A DNA stretch of 7,445 nt from Candidatus Zixiibacteriota bacterium (GCA_030642025.1 DAOWOO010000062.1:1-7445); one strand, 5' to 3'; positions 1-7,192 are shown, numbered from the stretch's first letter. The notes: generated from the sequence alone by a model not told the origin. A program made the numbers and translations.

Positions 1-395
1 CCAAGGCAACCAATGTCGATTCGGTCTGCTATGCTCTCCGCTCTATCGACACCCCGGTTTATTTGATAGCCGGTGGCCGGGAAAAGGGGATCAGCTTTGA
101 ACCGCTTATTTCGTACGGCAAAAACAAAATAAAAGAAATAATTCTTATCGGTGAAGCCCGCGAAAAGATGTTTGATGCTCTCGGTAAACATTTCCCGGCC
201 GAGTTTGCCGGAAGCATGGAGGAAGCGGTACGGAAAGCCTACGCCGCCGCCTCGCCGGGCGACACCGTACTTTTATCCCCGGCCTGCGCCAGTTTTGATA
301 TGTTCGATAATTTTGAGCATCGGGGCGAGGTCTTCAAGCAGGCGGTGCTGGGATTGAAAAACAACAGCCGCAGTGTAACGGGAAAGATGGGATAA
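1..395 (+). CDS. murD: UDP-N-acetylmuramoyl-L-alanine--D-glutamate ligase, C-terminal part (5' truncated by window edge)
   Basis: MurD adds D-glutamate to UDP-MurNAc-L-alanine in the cytoplasm, using ATP. Only the last 130 residues are here, read from base 3, so the window opens inside the gene and most of the protein (the family is about 440-460 residues) lies upstream. The first visible residues are KATN, the end of the MurD DSKATN motif that opens the C-terminal ligase domain. They are followed by IAGGREKG (MurD GG..KG motif) and, near the end, LLSPACASFDMFDNFEHRG, a highly diagnostic MurD block. The frame ends at TAA 393-395, eight bases before ftsW, which fits the usual murD-ftsW order. 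A shorter open frame beginning at the ATG at 63 is only an internal methionine-like codon of the same frame, not a separate gene. The identification is secure; the truncation is an artefact of the window. Confidence 0.96.
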   Translation, partial: KATNVDSVCYALRSIDTPVYLIAGGREKGISFEPLISYGKNKIKEIILIGEAREKMFDALGKHFPAEFAGSMEEAVRKAYAAASPGDTVLLSPACASFDMFDNFEHRGEVFKQAVLGLKNNSRSVTGKMG

Positions 396-403
396 GCGAC
401 AGT

Positions 404-1483
404 ATGAACCGAACGCTTCTATACAGCGCTATTGCCCTGATTGTAATGGGTATGATAATGGTGTACTCATCATCATCGGTTATGGCCGCCAGCCGCTTCG
501 GGTCCCAATTCTTTTTTCTCAAGCGGCAGTTATTATGGCTGGTCATTGCCATTATATGCGGCGCGCTGATTATGAAGGTCGATTTGAAAAAATACGCCGT
601 ATATTCCGTACCGGCCATGATGGTGATACTCGGGCTTCTGGCGCTGGTGTTTTTCATGCCGGCGCGTAACGGCTCCCATCGCTGGATTTTCCTCGGACCG
701 TTTTCATTGCAGCCGTCGGAAATATATAAACTGGTTGTACTCTTCTACCTGGCGTTCTCACTTTCGATGAAGAAACGGAATATAAAAGATTTCAAGCAGT
801 TGATGCTACCGTACGCCCCGCTGGTTGGTGCGGGTTTGCTTTTGATTATCCTGGAGCCGGGACTGGGTTCGGCCCTGACCATATCGCTGACCGTATGTAT
901 TATTTTCTTCCTGGCCGGAGTAAGAATCATACATCTGGCCGCTTTAGCCGTGCCGGTAGTCGGGCTGGTCGGTTTCATGGTTTTTGTTCTGGGTTACAAG
1001 AAGGCGAGAGTTATCGACTACCTGGCGGCCATTGAGGACCCGCTTACCGGCAGTTACCAGGTCAAGCAGGCGGCCCTGACAATGGGAGCGGGCGGGTTTT
1101 TCGGCGCCGGACTCGGCGCGGGACGACAGAAGCTGTTTTTCCTGCCATATCCGCATACCGATTTTATTTTTGCCTCAATCGGCGAGGAACTTGGACTGGC
1201 CGGTTTATTGATTATCCTGGGACTGTTTTATGCCATGATCTGGCAGGGGCGGAAAATAGCTATGTACCAGCCGGATAAATTCGGCTATCTGCTGGCGATG
1301 GGTATAACCGCATCGTTGTTTGTCGCTGTTATAATAAATGTCGGCGTGGTTACCTCGCTTCTCCCGACCACCGGGATTCCGCTTCCGTTCCTATCGTACG
1401 GCGGGACATCTCTTTTGATCTCGGTTGTATCTATTGCGGTGCTTCTTAATCTGTCGAAGCGCAGAAGGATGGTGATCCGATGA
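404..1483 (+). CDS. ftsW: Septal peptidoglycan glycosyltransferase FtsW (SEDS family)
   Basis: FtsW is the multi-pass SEDS polymerase that joins lipid II into glycan strands at the division septum, together with a class B PBP. The 359-residue protein shows about ten hydrophobic segments (roughly 5-22, 42-57, 66-85, 107-122, 139-150, 154-172, 178-197, 262-281, 293-315, 330-350). Family blocks are MVYSSSSV (19-26), RWIFLGPFSLQPSE (93-106), LPYPHTDFIFASIGEELG (247-264) and PLPFLSYGG (326-334). Asp253 in HTDF matches the catalytic aspartate shown for E. coli FtsW Asp297 and RodA. Position within murD-ftsW-murG favours FtsW over RodA. Oddities are EPGLG (151-155), where EPDLG is usual, and Tyr249, where LPE is usual. 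The N-terminal cytoplasmic tail is very short. No good Shine-Dalgarno precedes the ATG, so translation is probably coupled to murD, which ends 8 bases upstream. The stop overlaps murG as ATGA. Confidence 0.96.
   Translation: MNRTLLYSAIALIVMGMIMVYSSSSVMAASRFGSQFFFLKRQLLWLVIAIICGALIMKVDLKKYAVYSVPAMMVILGLLALVFFMPARNGSHRWIFLGPFSLQPSEIYKLVVLFYLAFSLSMKKRNIKDFKQLMLPYAPLVGAGLLLIILEPGLGSALTISLTVCIIFFLAGVRIIHLAALAVPVVGLVGFMVFVLGYKKARVIDYLAAIEDPLTGSYQVKQAALTMGAGGFFGAGLGAGRQKLFFLPYPHTDFIFASIGEELGLAGLLIILGLFYAMIWQGRKIAMYQPDKFGYLLAMGITASLFVAVIINVGVVTSLLPTTGIPLPFLSYGGTSLLISVVSIAVLLNLSKRRRMVIR
1464..1477 (+). promoter_or_regulatory. Ribosome binding site of murG inside the end of ftsW
   Basis: GAAGGA (1464-1469) is followed directly by GGTGATC (1471-1477), 2 bases before the murG ATG at 1480. 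Both parts are complementary to the conserved anti-Shine-Dalgarno end of 16S rRNA. The site lies in the last codons of ftsW and supports coupled translation through the ATGA overlap. Confidence 0.7.
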
Positions 1484-2607
1484 AGAAACTCCGGGTCATC
1501 TTTGCCGGAGGCGGTACCGGCGGGCATCTTTTTCCGGCTCTGGCCATTGCCGATAAACTTAAAAGCAAAATAGTGCCTGAGTACGAACCCGATTTCCGTT
1601 TTGTCGGCACCAAACGGGGACTGGAGTACCGGATGAAGGACAAACTGGGCTATCCTTTGCACCTTTTAAGCGTTCGCGGATTTGTACGCTCGGCAATTCT
1701 GGCCAATATAATATTTCCCTTTGTCCTGATCGGGGCGGTCGTAAAATCGCTGTATTTGATACTACGGTATCATCCCGATATTGTCATCGGAACCGGGGGA
1801 TATGTTATGGGGCCGGTAATAATTGCCGCTATCGTGCTTAATACGAATAGAGTTATCCAGGAGCAGAACTCCTACCCCGGTGTTACCACCCGGACACTGG
1901 CGGGTAAGGTATTCAAAGTCTTTCTCGGTTTTCAGGATGCCGTCAAGCATCTCAAACCCGGCTGTGATACGGTTGTCACCGGCAATCCGATAAAGGAGAT
2001 TATCGGGACAATCCCGCGCGAGAAAGGCGTTGAGTATTTTGGACTGGACAGTCATAAAAAAACAATTCTTATCTTTGGCGGTAGTCAGGGAGCGGGAAGC
2101 ATTAATATAAATATATCAGAGTTCATCGATACTCTTCCCGATGGATTTCAACTGATCTGGCAAACAGGTGAAAGGGTCTACAAGGATGTAGCCGCGCGTG
2201 CGGGCGGCAGGGTCGCAGACCGCGCCCTTTTTTCCTTTACCGAAAGAATGGAAATGGCTTACGCCGCCGCCGATCTGGTTATCGCTCGGGCCGGGGCGCT
2301 GACCCTGGCGGAAATCGAAGCAGCCGAACTGCCGTCAATCCTGGTTCCGTTTCCGTTTGCGGCCGGTGATCATCAGCGTAAAAACGCCGAGTCGTTTGTT
2401 ACCGCCGGAGCTGCGATGCTTATCGATGATGAAAAACTGCTAACCGTGAATCTGCTTGAAGAGGCGGTAAGGTTAATGCAAAGCGATAGTTTTGAGAAAA
2501 TGAGAAAGGCGGTTCAGAATATGAAAGCCGCTCGCGAACGTTCGGCGGCGGATATTATTACCGATGAGGTACTGAAGCTGGTCGGCATTATGGAGAATGG
2601 AGAGTGA
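1480..2607 (+). CDS. murG: UDP-GlcNAc--lipid I N-acetylglucosaminyltransferase MurG
   Basis: MurG transfers GlcNAc from UDP-GlcNAc to lipid I on the inner face of the cytoplasmic membrane, giving lipid II, the substrate that FtsW polymerises. The 375 residues have the two-domain GT-B layout. The N-terminal acceptor domain has the glycine-rich loop GGGTGGHLFPA (10-20, with the conserved His16), GTGGYVMGP (104-112) and QEQNSYPG (127-134). The C-terminal UDP-GlcNAc domain has TGNP (167-170), FGGSQGAGS (199-207) and the ARAGALTLAEIEAAELP signature (269-285), in which Glu278 aligns with the UDP-ribose-binding Glu. LVPFPFAAGDHQRKNA (288-303) follows. A hydrophobic stretch at about 72-95 fits the membrane-association patch. 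Length and motifs are typical and no key residue is missing. The start overlaps the ftsW stop by 4 bases and has a good ribosome binding site. Confidence 0.97.
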   Translation: MKKLRVIFAGGGTGGHLFPALAIADKLKSKIVPEYEPDFRFVGTKRGLEYRMKDKLGYPLHLLSVRGFVRSAILANIIFPFVLIGAVVKSLYLILRYHPDIVIGTGGYVMGPVIIAAIVLNTNRVIQEQNSYPGVTTRTLAGKVFKVFLGFQDAVKHLKPGCDTVVTGNPIKEIIGTIPREKGVEYFGLDSHKKTILIFGGSQGAGSININISEFIDTLPDGFQLIWQTGERVYKDVAARAGGRVADRALFSFTERMEMAYAAADLVIARAGALTLAEIEAAELPSILVPFPFAAGDHQRKNAESFVTAGAAMLIDDEKLLTVNLLEEAVRLMQSDSFEKMRKAVQNMKAARERSAADIITDEVLKLVGIMENGE

Positions 2608-2636
2608 GCACGGCAACAAGGACGTACCAGAAATTT

Positions 2637-2644
2637 GAAGGTGA
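2637..2644 (+). promoter_or_regulatory. Ribosome binding site deciding the murC start
   Basis: GAAGGTGA (2637-2644) contains AGGTGA, a perfect match to the 3' half of the AGGAGGTGATC Shine-Dalgarno consensus, with 4 bases before the ATG at 2649. This favours that ATG over the upstream in-frame GTG at 2604. The GTG has its own plausible GGAGA at 2592-2596, so it is not excluded. Confidence 0.55.
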
Positions 2645-2648
2645 AAAA

Positions 2649-4025
2649 ATGATATTCGGTAAATTCAAGGAACTGCATTTCGTCGGAATCGGCGGGGCCG
2701 GGATGTCGGGAATCGCCGAGATTCTGCATAATCTTGGCTATAAAATTACCGGTTCGGATATCCGTCCCGGCGAGGTTACCGAGCATCTGGAAAGGCTGGG
2801 TATCACCGTATTCAGGGGACATGAGAGTGGCCATATAGGAACCGCCAATGTGGTGGTGATATCATCGGCGGTCGGTCCGGATAATCCCGAATTGGTCGAG
2901 GCCGAGAGGCGCGGCATACCGGTAATCAAACGGGCTGAAATGCTCGGCGAATTGATGCGCCTGAAATACTCGGTCGGCATCGCCGGTACTCACGGTAAGA
3001 CCACGACTACGTCCATGATCGGCAATATCCTGTCGGATGCCGGGCTTGACCCGACTGTCATTGTCGGCGGTGTTGTAGCCGGTAAGGGTTCCGGGGCGTC
3101 GCTGGGCGCCGGGGAGTACCTTGTCGCCGAGGCCGATGAGTACGACCGCTCGTTCCTGTCGATGTTTCCGTCGTTGGCTGTCATTACCAATATCGAGCCG
3201 GATCATCTCGATTGCTACGAAGATATGACTGATCTTGAAAACTGCTTTCTGGAATACATGAACAGGACGCCGTTCTACGGTGAAGTGGTTTACTCGGCTG
3301 ATGATACGGTCCTGGCTAAAATACAGAGCCGGATCAAACGAGCATCGGTCACCTTCGGCTTTTCGGAAAACGCCGACTATCGGGCGGTCGATTTTAAACT
3401 GACCGAGGGAGGATCGGTCTTTACTGTTCTCAAACATGGTACTAACCTGGGGAATATCATCCTGCACGTCCCCGGACGATACAATGCGCGAAATGCCATG
3501 GCCGCCGTGGCGACGGCGATGGAATTGGATACTCCCTTTGAGAAGATCGCTGACTCACTCCTGGACTTTCGAGGCGTGACGCGCCGTTTTGAGGTGAAAG
3601 GTATTATCGATAATATTATGGTCGTCGATGATTATGCGCACCACCCGACCGAGATTATCGCTACTCTGAGGGCGGCCAAGGATTCATATAACCGCCGGGT
3701 CATCGCCGTTTTCCAGCCGCATCTGTTCAGCCGCACCCGACAGTTTTATCGCGAGTTCACCGAGGCTTTGAATATCGCCGACCTGGTTTTCCTGGTTGAT
3801 ATATTTCCGGCCCGCGAAGAACCGGTTGAGGGCGTCACCTCGGAGATGATTTCCCGGTACGCCGTCAAGAAAGGGTATAACCATATTCATTATATCGGCC
3901 CGAAAGAAAACGCCGTTGACGAAGTGCTTAAGACCGCAAAACCCGGCGATATGGTCATCACCATCGGGGCCGGCAGTATTTACCGGATCAATCCGGAAAT
4001 AATACGGGGGCTGGAAAACAGATGA
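2649..4025 (+). CDS. murC: UDP-N-acetylmuramate--L-alanine ligase MurC
   Basis: MurC attaches L-alanine to UDP-MurNAc with ATP, the first step of stem-peptide assembly in the cytoplasm. From the ATG at 2649 it has 458 residues, usual for the family. The N-terminal UDP-binding domain starts almost at once with HFVGIGGAGMSGIAEIL (10-26). The central ATPase domain has the P-loop GTHGKTTT (113-120), VAEADEYDRSFL (159-170) and TNIEPDHLDCY (180-190). The C-terminal domain has FRGVTRRFE (307-315), VDDYAHHPTEI (326-336), FQPHLFSRTRQF (355-366) and a final ITIGAGSI (437-444). The segment GRYNARNAMAA (276-286) carries Tyr where MurC, MurD and MurF usually have His in the HNxxN motif. An in-frame GTG at 2604 would add 15 residues and give a GTGA overlap with murG. 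I prefer the ATG because the added residues do not resemble the family and a good ribosome binding site precedes it. The 3' end overlaps the next gene as ATGA. Confidence 0.96.
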   Translation: MIFGKFKELHFVGIGGAGMSGIAEILHNLGYKITGSDIRPGEVTEHLERLGITVFRGHESGHIGTANVVVISSAVGPDNPELVEAERRGIPVIKRAEMLGELMRLKYSVGIAGTHGKTTTTSMIGNILSDAGLDPTVIVGGVVAGKGSGASLGAGEYLVAEADEYDRSFLSMFPSLAVITNIEPDHLDCYEDMTDLENCFLEYMNRTPFYGEVVYSADDTVLAKIQSRIKRASVTFGFSENADYRAVDFKLTEGGSVFTVLKHGTNLGNIILHVPGRYNARNAMAAVATAMELDTPFEKIADSLLDFRGVTRRFEVKGIIDNIMVVDDYAHHPTEIIATLRAAKDSYNRRVIAVFQPHLFSRTRQFYREFTEALNIADLVFLVDIFPAREEPVEGVTSEMISRYAVKKGYNHIHYIGPKENAVDEVLKTAKPGDMVITIGAGSIYRINPEIIRGLENR

Positions 4026-4738
4026 ACCTTAAAGTCCGCAAGCCGTTTTTGTATATGCTCCTGGCAACCTTGTTGATAGGAACGACTCTTGTCTCGTTTA
4101 AGTATCTGCATGCCTTTCAACTGAAGAGTGTCACGGTTGCCCCGGAATATTTTGCCGAAACCGCCGGAGAACTGGATCTTCCGACCGGCGAGAATCTTTT
4201 CTCCCTGCCGGTAAAAAAGGCTATGGACGATCTGCTGAACCGGCGCCATATTCTCTCGGTAACGTTTGATTATGAACTGCCCGGCCGGGTACGAATAAAC
4301 CTGAATGAAACCCGACCTCTGGCCCTGACAATTAGTGACGATGGCCGAATCGTGTACAGTCTGGACAGGTACGGTTATCTCTATCACTTTGATACGGCGA
4401 AGTACGGCTTCGATTATCCTGTAATAACCGGAATAGGCAAATGCCGGATATACGAAAGGGCCGGAGACAGCCGCATCAAGCTGATTCTTGCGGCCCTGGA
4501 ACGGCTTAAGGATGATGATATCGATTTGTACCTGGCGGTATCAGGCATTGATTTATCGAAGGTCGGGTACATCTCCGTGTATCTCGACGGATTACCGTTT
4601 GCCGTGCTTACCTGTGCCGGGTCGCTGTATGAAAGCATCATACAAACCAGGCAGTTTGTTCTCGGAACCCGTCCCGACCTGGAAAATATAAAAAAGCTCG
4701 ATCTCAGATCGGACGGACTGATTATAGCGGTGAAATAA
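4022..4738 (+). CDS. ftsQ: FtsQ/DivIB-type cell division protein (POTRA domain)
   Basis: FtsQ/DivIB is a bitopic membrane protein that joins FtsB and FtsL and connects early to late divisome proteins. This 238-residue protein has a seven-residue basic cytoplasmic tail (MNLKVRK), one membrane span at about 8-26, and an extracytoplasmic remainder. FQLKSVTVA (32-40) begins a POTRA-like domain. Then come NLF (58-60), a helix to about 74, and the strand pair HILSVTFDYELPGRVRINL (76-94). NETRPLAL (95-102) matches the ER.PVA block of FtsQ, and RYGYLYHF (116-123) matches the D..G..F block. PVITGI (133-138) starts the distal beta domain. Sequence similarity to well-known FtsQ is diffuse, as is usual for this family, so the call rests on topology, these blocks and the position between murC and ftsA. 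The start overlaps the murC stop by 4 bases. There is no long C-terminal extension. Confidence 0.85.
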   Translation: MNLKVRKPFLYMLLATLLIGTTLVSFKYLHAFQLKSVTVAPEYFAETAGELDLPTGENLFSLPVKKAMDDLLNRRHILSVTFDYELPGRVRINLNETRPLALTISDDGRIVYSLDRYGYLYHFDTAKYGFDYPVITGIGKCRIYERAGDSRIKLILAALERLKDDDIDLYLAVSGIDLSKVGYISVYLDGLPFAVLTCAGSLYESIIQTRQFVLGTRPDLENIKKLDLRSDGLIIAVK

Positions 4739-4740
4739 GT

Positions 4741-5964
4741 ATGTCGGAAACTCGAATCATAACGGCGATTGATATCGGCACCACGGCCATCAAGGTCATG
4801 ATTGCCGAAAGCGATGAAAAGGGCGATCCGGTTTACATGGGGTTCGGAAGCGCCCCGGCGGTCGGATTAAGACGCGGTGTCGTGGTCAATATGGAAAAGG
4901 CGCTGGAATCGATCACCCGGGCGGTCGAGGATGCCGAGATGACGGCGGGCGTACATATCGGCTCGGCCGTGGGCGGGATCACCGGCGATCATATTAAATC
5001 GCTCAACAGCCAGGGAGTAATAGCCATATCGCGTTCCGACAATGAAATCGGTGAGCGCGACGTGCAGAAAGCGATTGAAGCGGCCAGCGCCATTGCTATT
5101 CCCAACGACCGCGAAATCATCCATGTTCTGCCGCAGGATTATACTATCGACGAACAGTCCGGAATAAAAAACCCGGTCGGCATGACCGGGGTCCGCCTTG
5201 AAGTGGAAGTGCATATTGTCACCGCGGCGGTAACCTCGGCAAGGAATATATTCCGCTCAATCGAACGGTGCGAAATTGCGGTCGATCATCTTGTGTTGCA
5301 GTCACTGGCATCATCGTATGCCTGCATATCTCCCGATGAGGAGGAAATGGGCGTGGCCCTGATTGATATCGGCGGCGACCTGACCGACGTGGCCGTCTTT
5401 TACGACGGTTCGATCCGGCATACCGGTGTCGTTCCGCTGGGCGGACGCAATGTCACCAATGATATAACCATCGGACTGCGCACTTCACTGGAACAGGCCG
5501 AGCGGTTGAAGCTGGCTCACGGATCAGCGTTGACCTCACGGGTCGATCCGGAGGATATGATGGAAGTCACCACCGCCGTTGGCCGCGAACCGAAACAGAT
5601 ATCACGCAATGTGCTGGCCTCGATTATTGAACCGCGTATGGAGGAAATTTTCACGCTGGTGCAGCGCGAGATCAAGAAAGCCGGTTCCACCGAACCCCTG
5701 GCGGCCGGCGCCGTACTGACGGGCGGCGGCTCCCTGCTTCCCGGAATAATCGACCTGGCCGAGCAAATTCTCGATATGCCGGTAAAAATCGGCGTCCCCG
5801 GAGGCATTGATGAAATTCCGGAAAATGAGATTACGCCTGACAGGGCGACAGCCATCGGGCTGGTGCTGTACGGTCACCGGCACGGCACCGGAGCGGAAAT
5901 CGCCCGGGGAGGTATAAGAGGATTTTTCAGGAAGATAGAAAACTGGATATCAAATAATTTCTAA
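4741..5964 (+). CDS. ftsA: Cell division protein FtsA (actin-like membrane anchor of FtsZ)
   Basis: FtsA is an actin-fold ATPase that tethers FtsZ filaments to the inner membrane and recruits later divisome proteins. The 407 residues include the phosphate-1 loop AIDIGTTAIKVMI (9-21), GVVVNMEKA (46-54), the 1C subdomain with GGITGDHI (78-85), and the FtsA signature EIIHVLPQDYTID (125-137) with GMTGVRLEVEVHIVT (147-161). VPLGGRNVTNDITIGLRTS (231-249) and the adenosine motif LTGGGSLLPGI (326-336) follow. The C-terminus, GGIRGFFRKIENWISNNF (390-407), is an amphipathic membrane-targeting helix after a short linker. The phosphate-2 loop is DIGGDLTD (209-216), where DIGGGTTD or DIGGGTMD is usual. 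The gene starts 2 bases after the ftsQ stop, with GGTGA at 4729-4733 as ribosome binding site, and precedes ftsZ as in most ftsA-ftsZ pairs. Confidence 0.96.
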   Translation: MSETRIITAIDIGTTAIKVMIAESDEKGDPVYMGFGSAPAVGLRRGVVVNMEKALESITRAVEDAEMTAGVHIGSAVGGITGDHIKSLNSQGVIAISRSDNEIGERDVQKAIEAASAIAIPNDREIIHVLPQDYTIDEQSGIKNPVGMTGVRLEVEVHIVTAAVTSARNIFRSIERCEIAVDHLVLQSLASSYACISPDEEEMGVALIDIGGDLTDVAVFYDGSIRHTGVVPLGGRNVTNDITIGLRTSLEQAERLKLAHGSALTSRVDPEDMMEVTTAVGREPKQISRNVLASIIEPRMEEIFTLVQREIKKAGSTEPLAAGAVLTGGGSLLPGIIDLAEQILDMPVKIGVPGGIDEIPENEITPDRATAIGLVLYGHRHGTGAEIARGGIRGFFRKIENWISNNF

Positions 5965-5972
5965 TAAATCAT

Positions 5973-5978
5973 GGAGGA
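5973..5978 (+). promoter_or_regulatory. Strong ribosome binding site of ftsZ, deciding its start
   Basis: GGAGGA lies 7 bases before the ATG at 5986, the best Shine-Dalgarno in the window. It overlaps an in-frame upstream ATG at 5971 (atgGAGGATg). That upstream ATG would need a different site, and only AT-rich bases precede it, so 5986 is the start. Confidence 0.85.
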
Positions 5979-5985
5979 TGTACCG

Positions 5986-7164
5986 ATGAGCGAGGAAAAA
6001 ATTCGTTTCGTGTTCGACGAGGACACTGGCCTTTTCGGCAAGATCAAGGTTGTCGGAGTCGGCGGGGCCGGCGGTAATGCCGTCAACCGGATGATCGAGG
6101 CCGGACTGTCCGGCGTCGAGTTCGTGGCCATCAATACCGATGCCCAGGTGCTGGACAGCAACCGCGCCGGCAAAAAAATCCAGATCGGCAAACGGCTGAC
6201 CAAGGGACTGGGCGCCGGGGCCAATCCGGAAATCGGAAGTAAGGCGATAGAAGAGGATGCCGAGGATGTCGCCGAGGCTCTCACCGGGGCCGATATGATC
6301 TTTATCACTGCCGGTATGGGCGGCGGTACCGGGACCGGCGCGGCCCCAATCGTGGCTGATATCGCCCGGCGTCAGGGAGCGCTGACAGTGGCCATCGTCA
6401 CCAAACCGTTCAAATTCGAGGGTCAGCGGCGAATGGAAAAAGCCGAAGTCGGTCTGAAAGGCCTCAAGGACAAGGCTGATACGGTAATAACCATCCCCAA
6501 TGAAAGGCTTCTGGCAATTGTTGATAAAACCACCACTCTGACTGATGCTTTCATTTTTGCCGATGATGTCTTGCACCAGGCCACGCGCGGGATTTCTGAA
6601 TTGATTACCACGCCCGGTTTGATTAACTGCGATTTCGCCGATGTTAAGACAGTTATGATGGAGCGGGGCAACGCCCTGATGGGTACCGGTATCGGTTCCG
6701 GCGAGGGGAAGGGCGAGACTGCGGCTCAACCGGCGATTTCCTCCCCGCCTCTGGAGGATGTCTCCATCTCCCGCGCCAGCGGCGTTTTAATCAATGTCAC
6801 CGGCGGCGAGGATATGACCCTGTTCGATATCAACTCGGCGACAACGATTATCCAGCAGGCGGCCGGGGCGGAAGCCAATGTGATTTTTGGGGCGGTGGTT
6901 GACCCGGCAATGAAAGACCGGATGCGCATTACGGTCATCGCTACCGGGTTCGGATCGGCAGTGGAGTCGATTTCTGCCGATGATGAAGCCGAGGCGGAAA
7001 TTATCAGGTGCGCTCCCGGCAAAGTTATGTCGCTGTTTCCCGAAGAAACCGTTTACCCGGCCAGAAAGGCGGCCGGCGGAAATAACGGGCGGGGGAGAAG
7101 CCCGGCTTTTGATGATGATAACAGGCAGATTCCCGCCTATATCAGGAGGCTTGAAGAAAATTAA
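5986..7164 (+). CDS. ftsZ: Cell division GTPase FtsZ (tubulin homologue)
   Basis: FtsZ polymerises with GTP into the Z ring that organises septal wall synthesis at midcell. From the ATG at 5986 it has 392 residues. The GTPase domain shows VVGVGGAGGNAVNRMI (22-37), AINTDAQVL (48-56), the tubulin signature GGGTGTGAAP (112-121) and TKPFKFEGQRRM (139-150). IPNERLL (170-176) comes next, then the synergy (T7) loop NCDFADVKTVM (214-224), with Asp216 and Asp219 matching E. coli Asp209 and Asp212. The C-terminal subdomain holds AISSPPLED (250-258) and GVLINVTGG (266-274), and ends near ATGFG (319-323). A linker of about 50 residues leads to NRQIPAYIRRLEEN (379-392), the conserved C-terminal peptide that binds FtsA (compare IPAFLRR). 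Cys215 in the T7 loop is unusual. The gene is preceded by a 21-base AT-rich gap after ftsA and followed by a terminator. The ATG at 5971 is judged not to be the start. Confidence 0.97.
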   Translation: MSEEKIRFVFDEDTGLFGKIKVVGVGGAGGNAVNRMIEAGLSGVEFVAINTDAQVLDSNRAGKKIQIGKRLTKGLGAGANPEIGSKAIEEDAEDVAEALTGADMIFITAGMGGGTGTGAAPIVADIARRQGALTVAIVTKPFKFEGQRRMEKAEVGLKGLKDKADTVITIPNERLLAIVDKTTTLTDAFIFADDVLHQATRGISELITTPGLINCDFADVKTVMMERGNALMGTGIGSGEGKGETAAQPAISSPPLEDVSISRASGVLINVTGGEDMTLFDINSATTIIQQAAGAEANVIFGAVVDPAMKDRMRITVIATGFGSAVESISADDEAEAEIIRCAPGKVMSLFPEETVYPARKAAGGNNGRGRSPAFDDDNRQIPAYIRRLEEN

Positions 7165-7192
7165 TTTCTCCCACTCGGTTCCTCCACGCAGA

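Noticed and set aside
2862..3467. A 201-codon open frame on the - strand opposite murC
   Set aside because: It is fully inside the conserved MurC ATPase region with no family-like sequence or good start site; a shadow of the real gene.
5924..5953. TTTTCA and TATCAA at 18-base spacing, as a possible promoter for ftsZ
   Set aside because: Each box matches the consensus at only four of six positions and the sequence lies within ftsA codons; not enough to claim a promoter.
5950..6729. A 259-codon open frame on the - strand opposite ftsZ
   Set aside because: It lies antisense to the strongly conserved FtsZ GTPase domain, its translation is rich in His, Gly and Asp with no recognisable domain, and it is explained by codon bias of the + strand gene.
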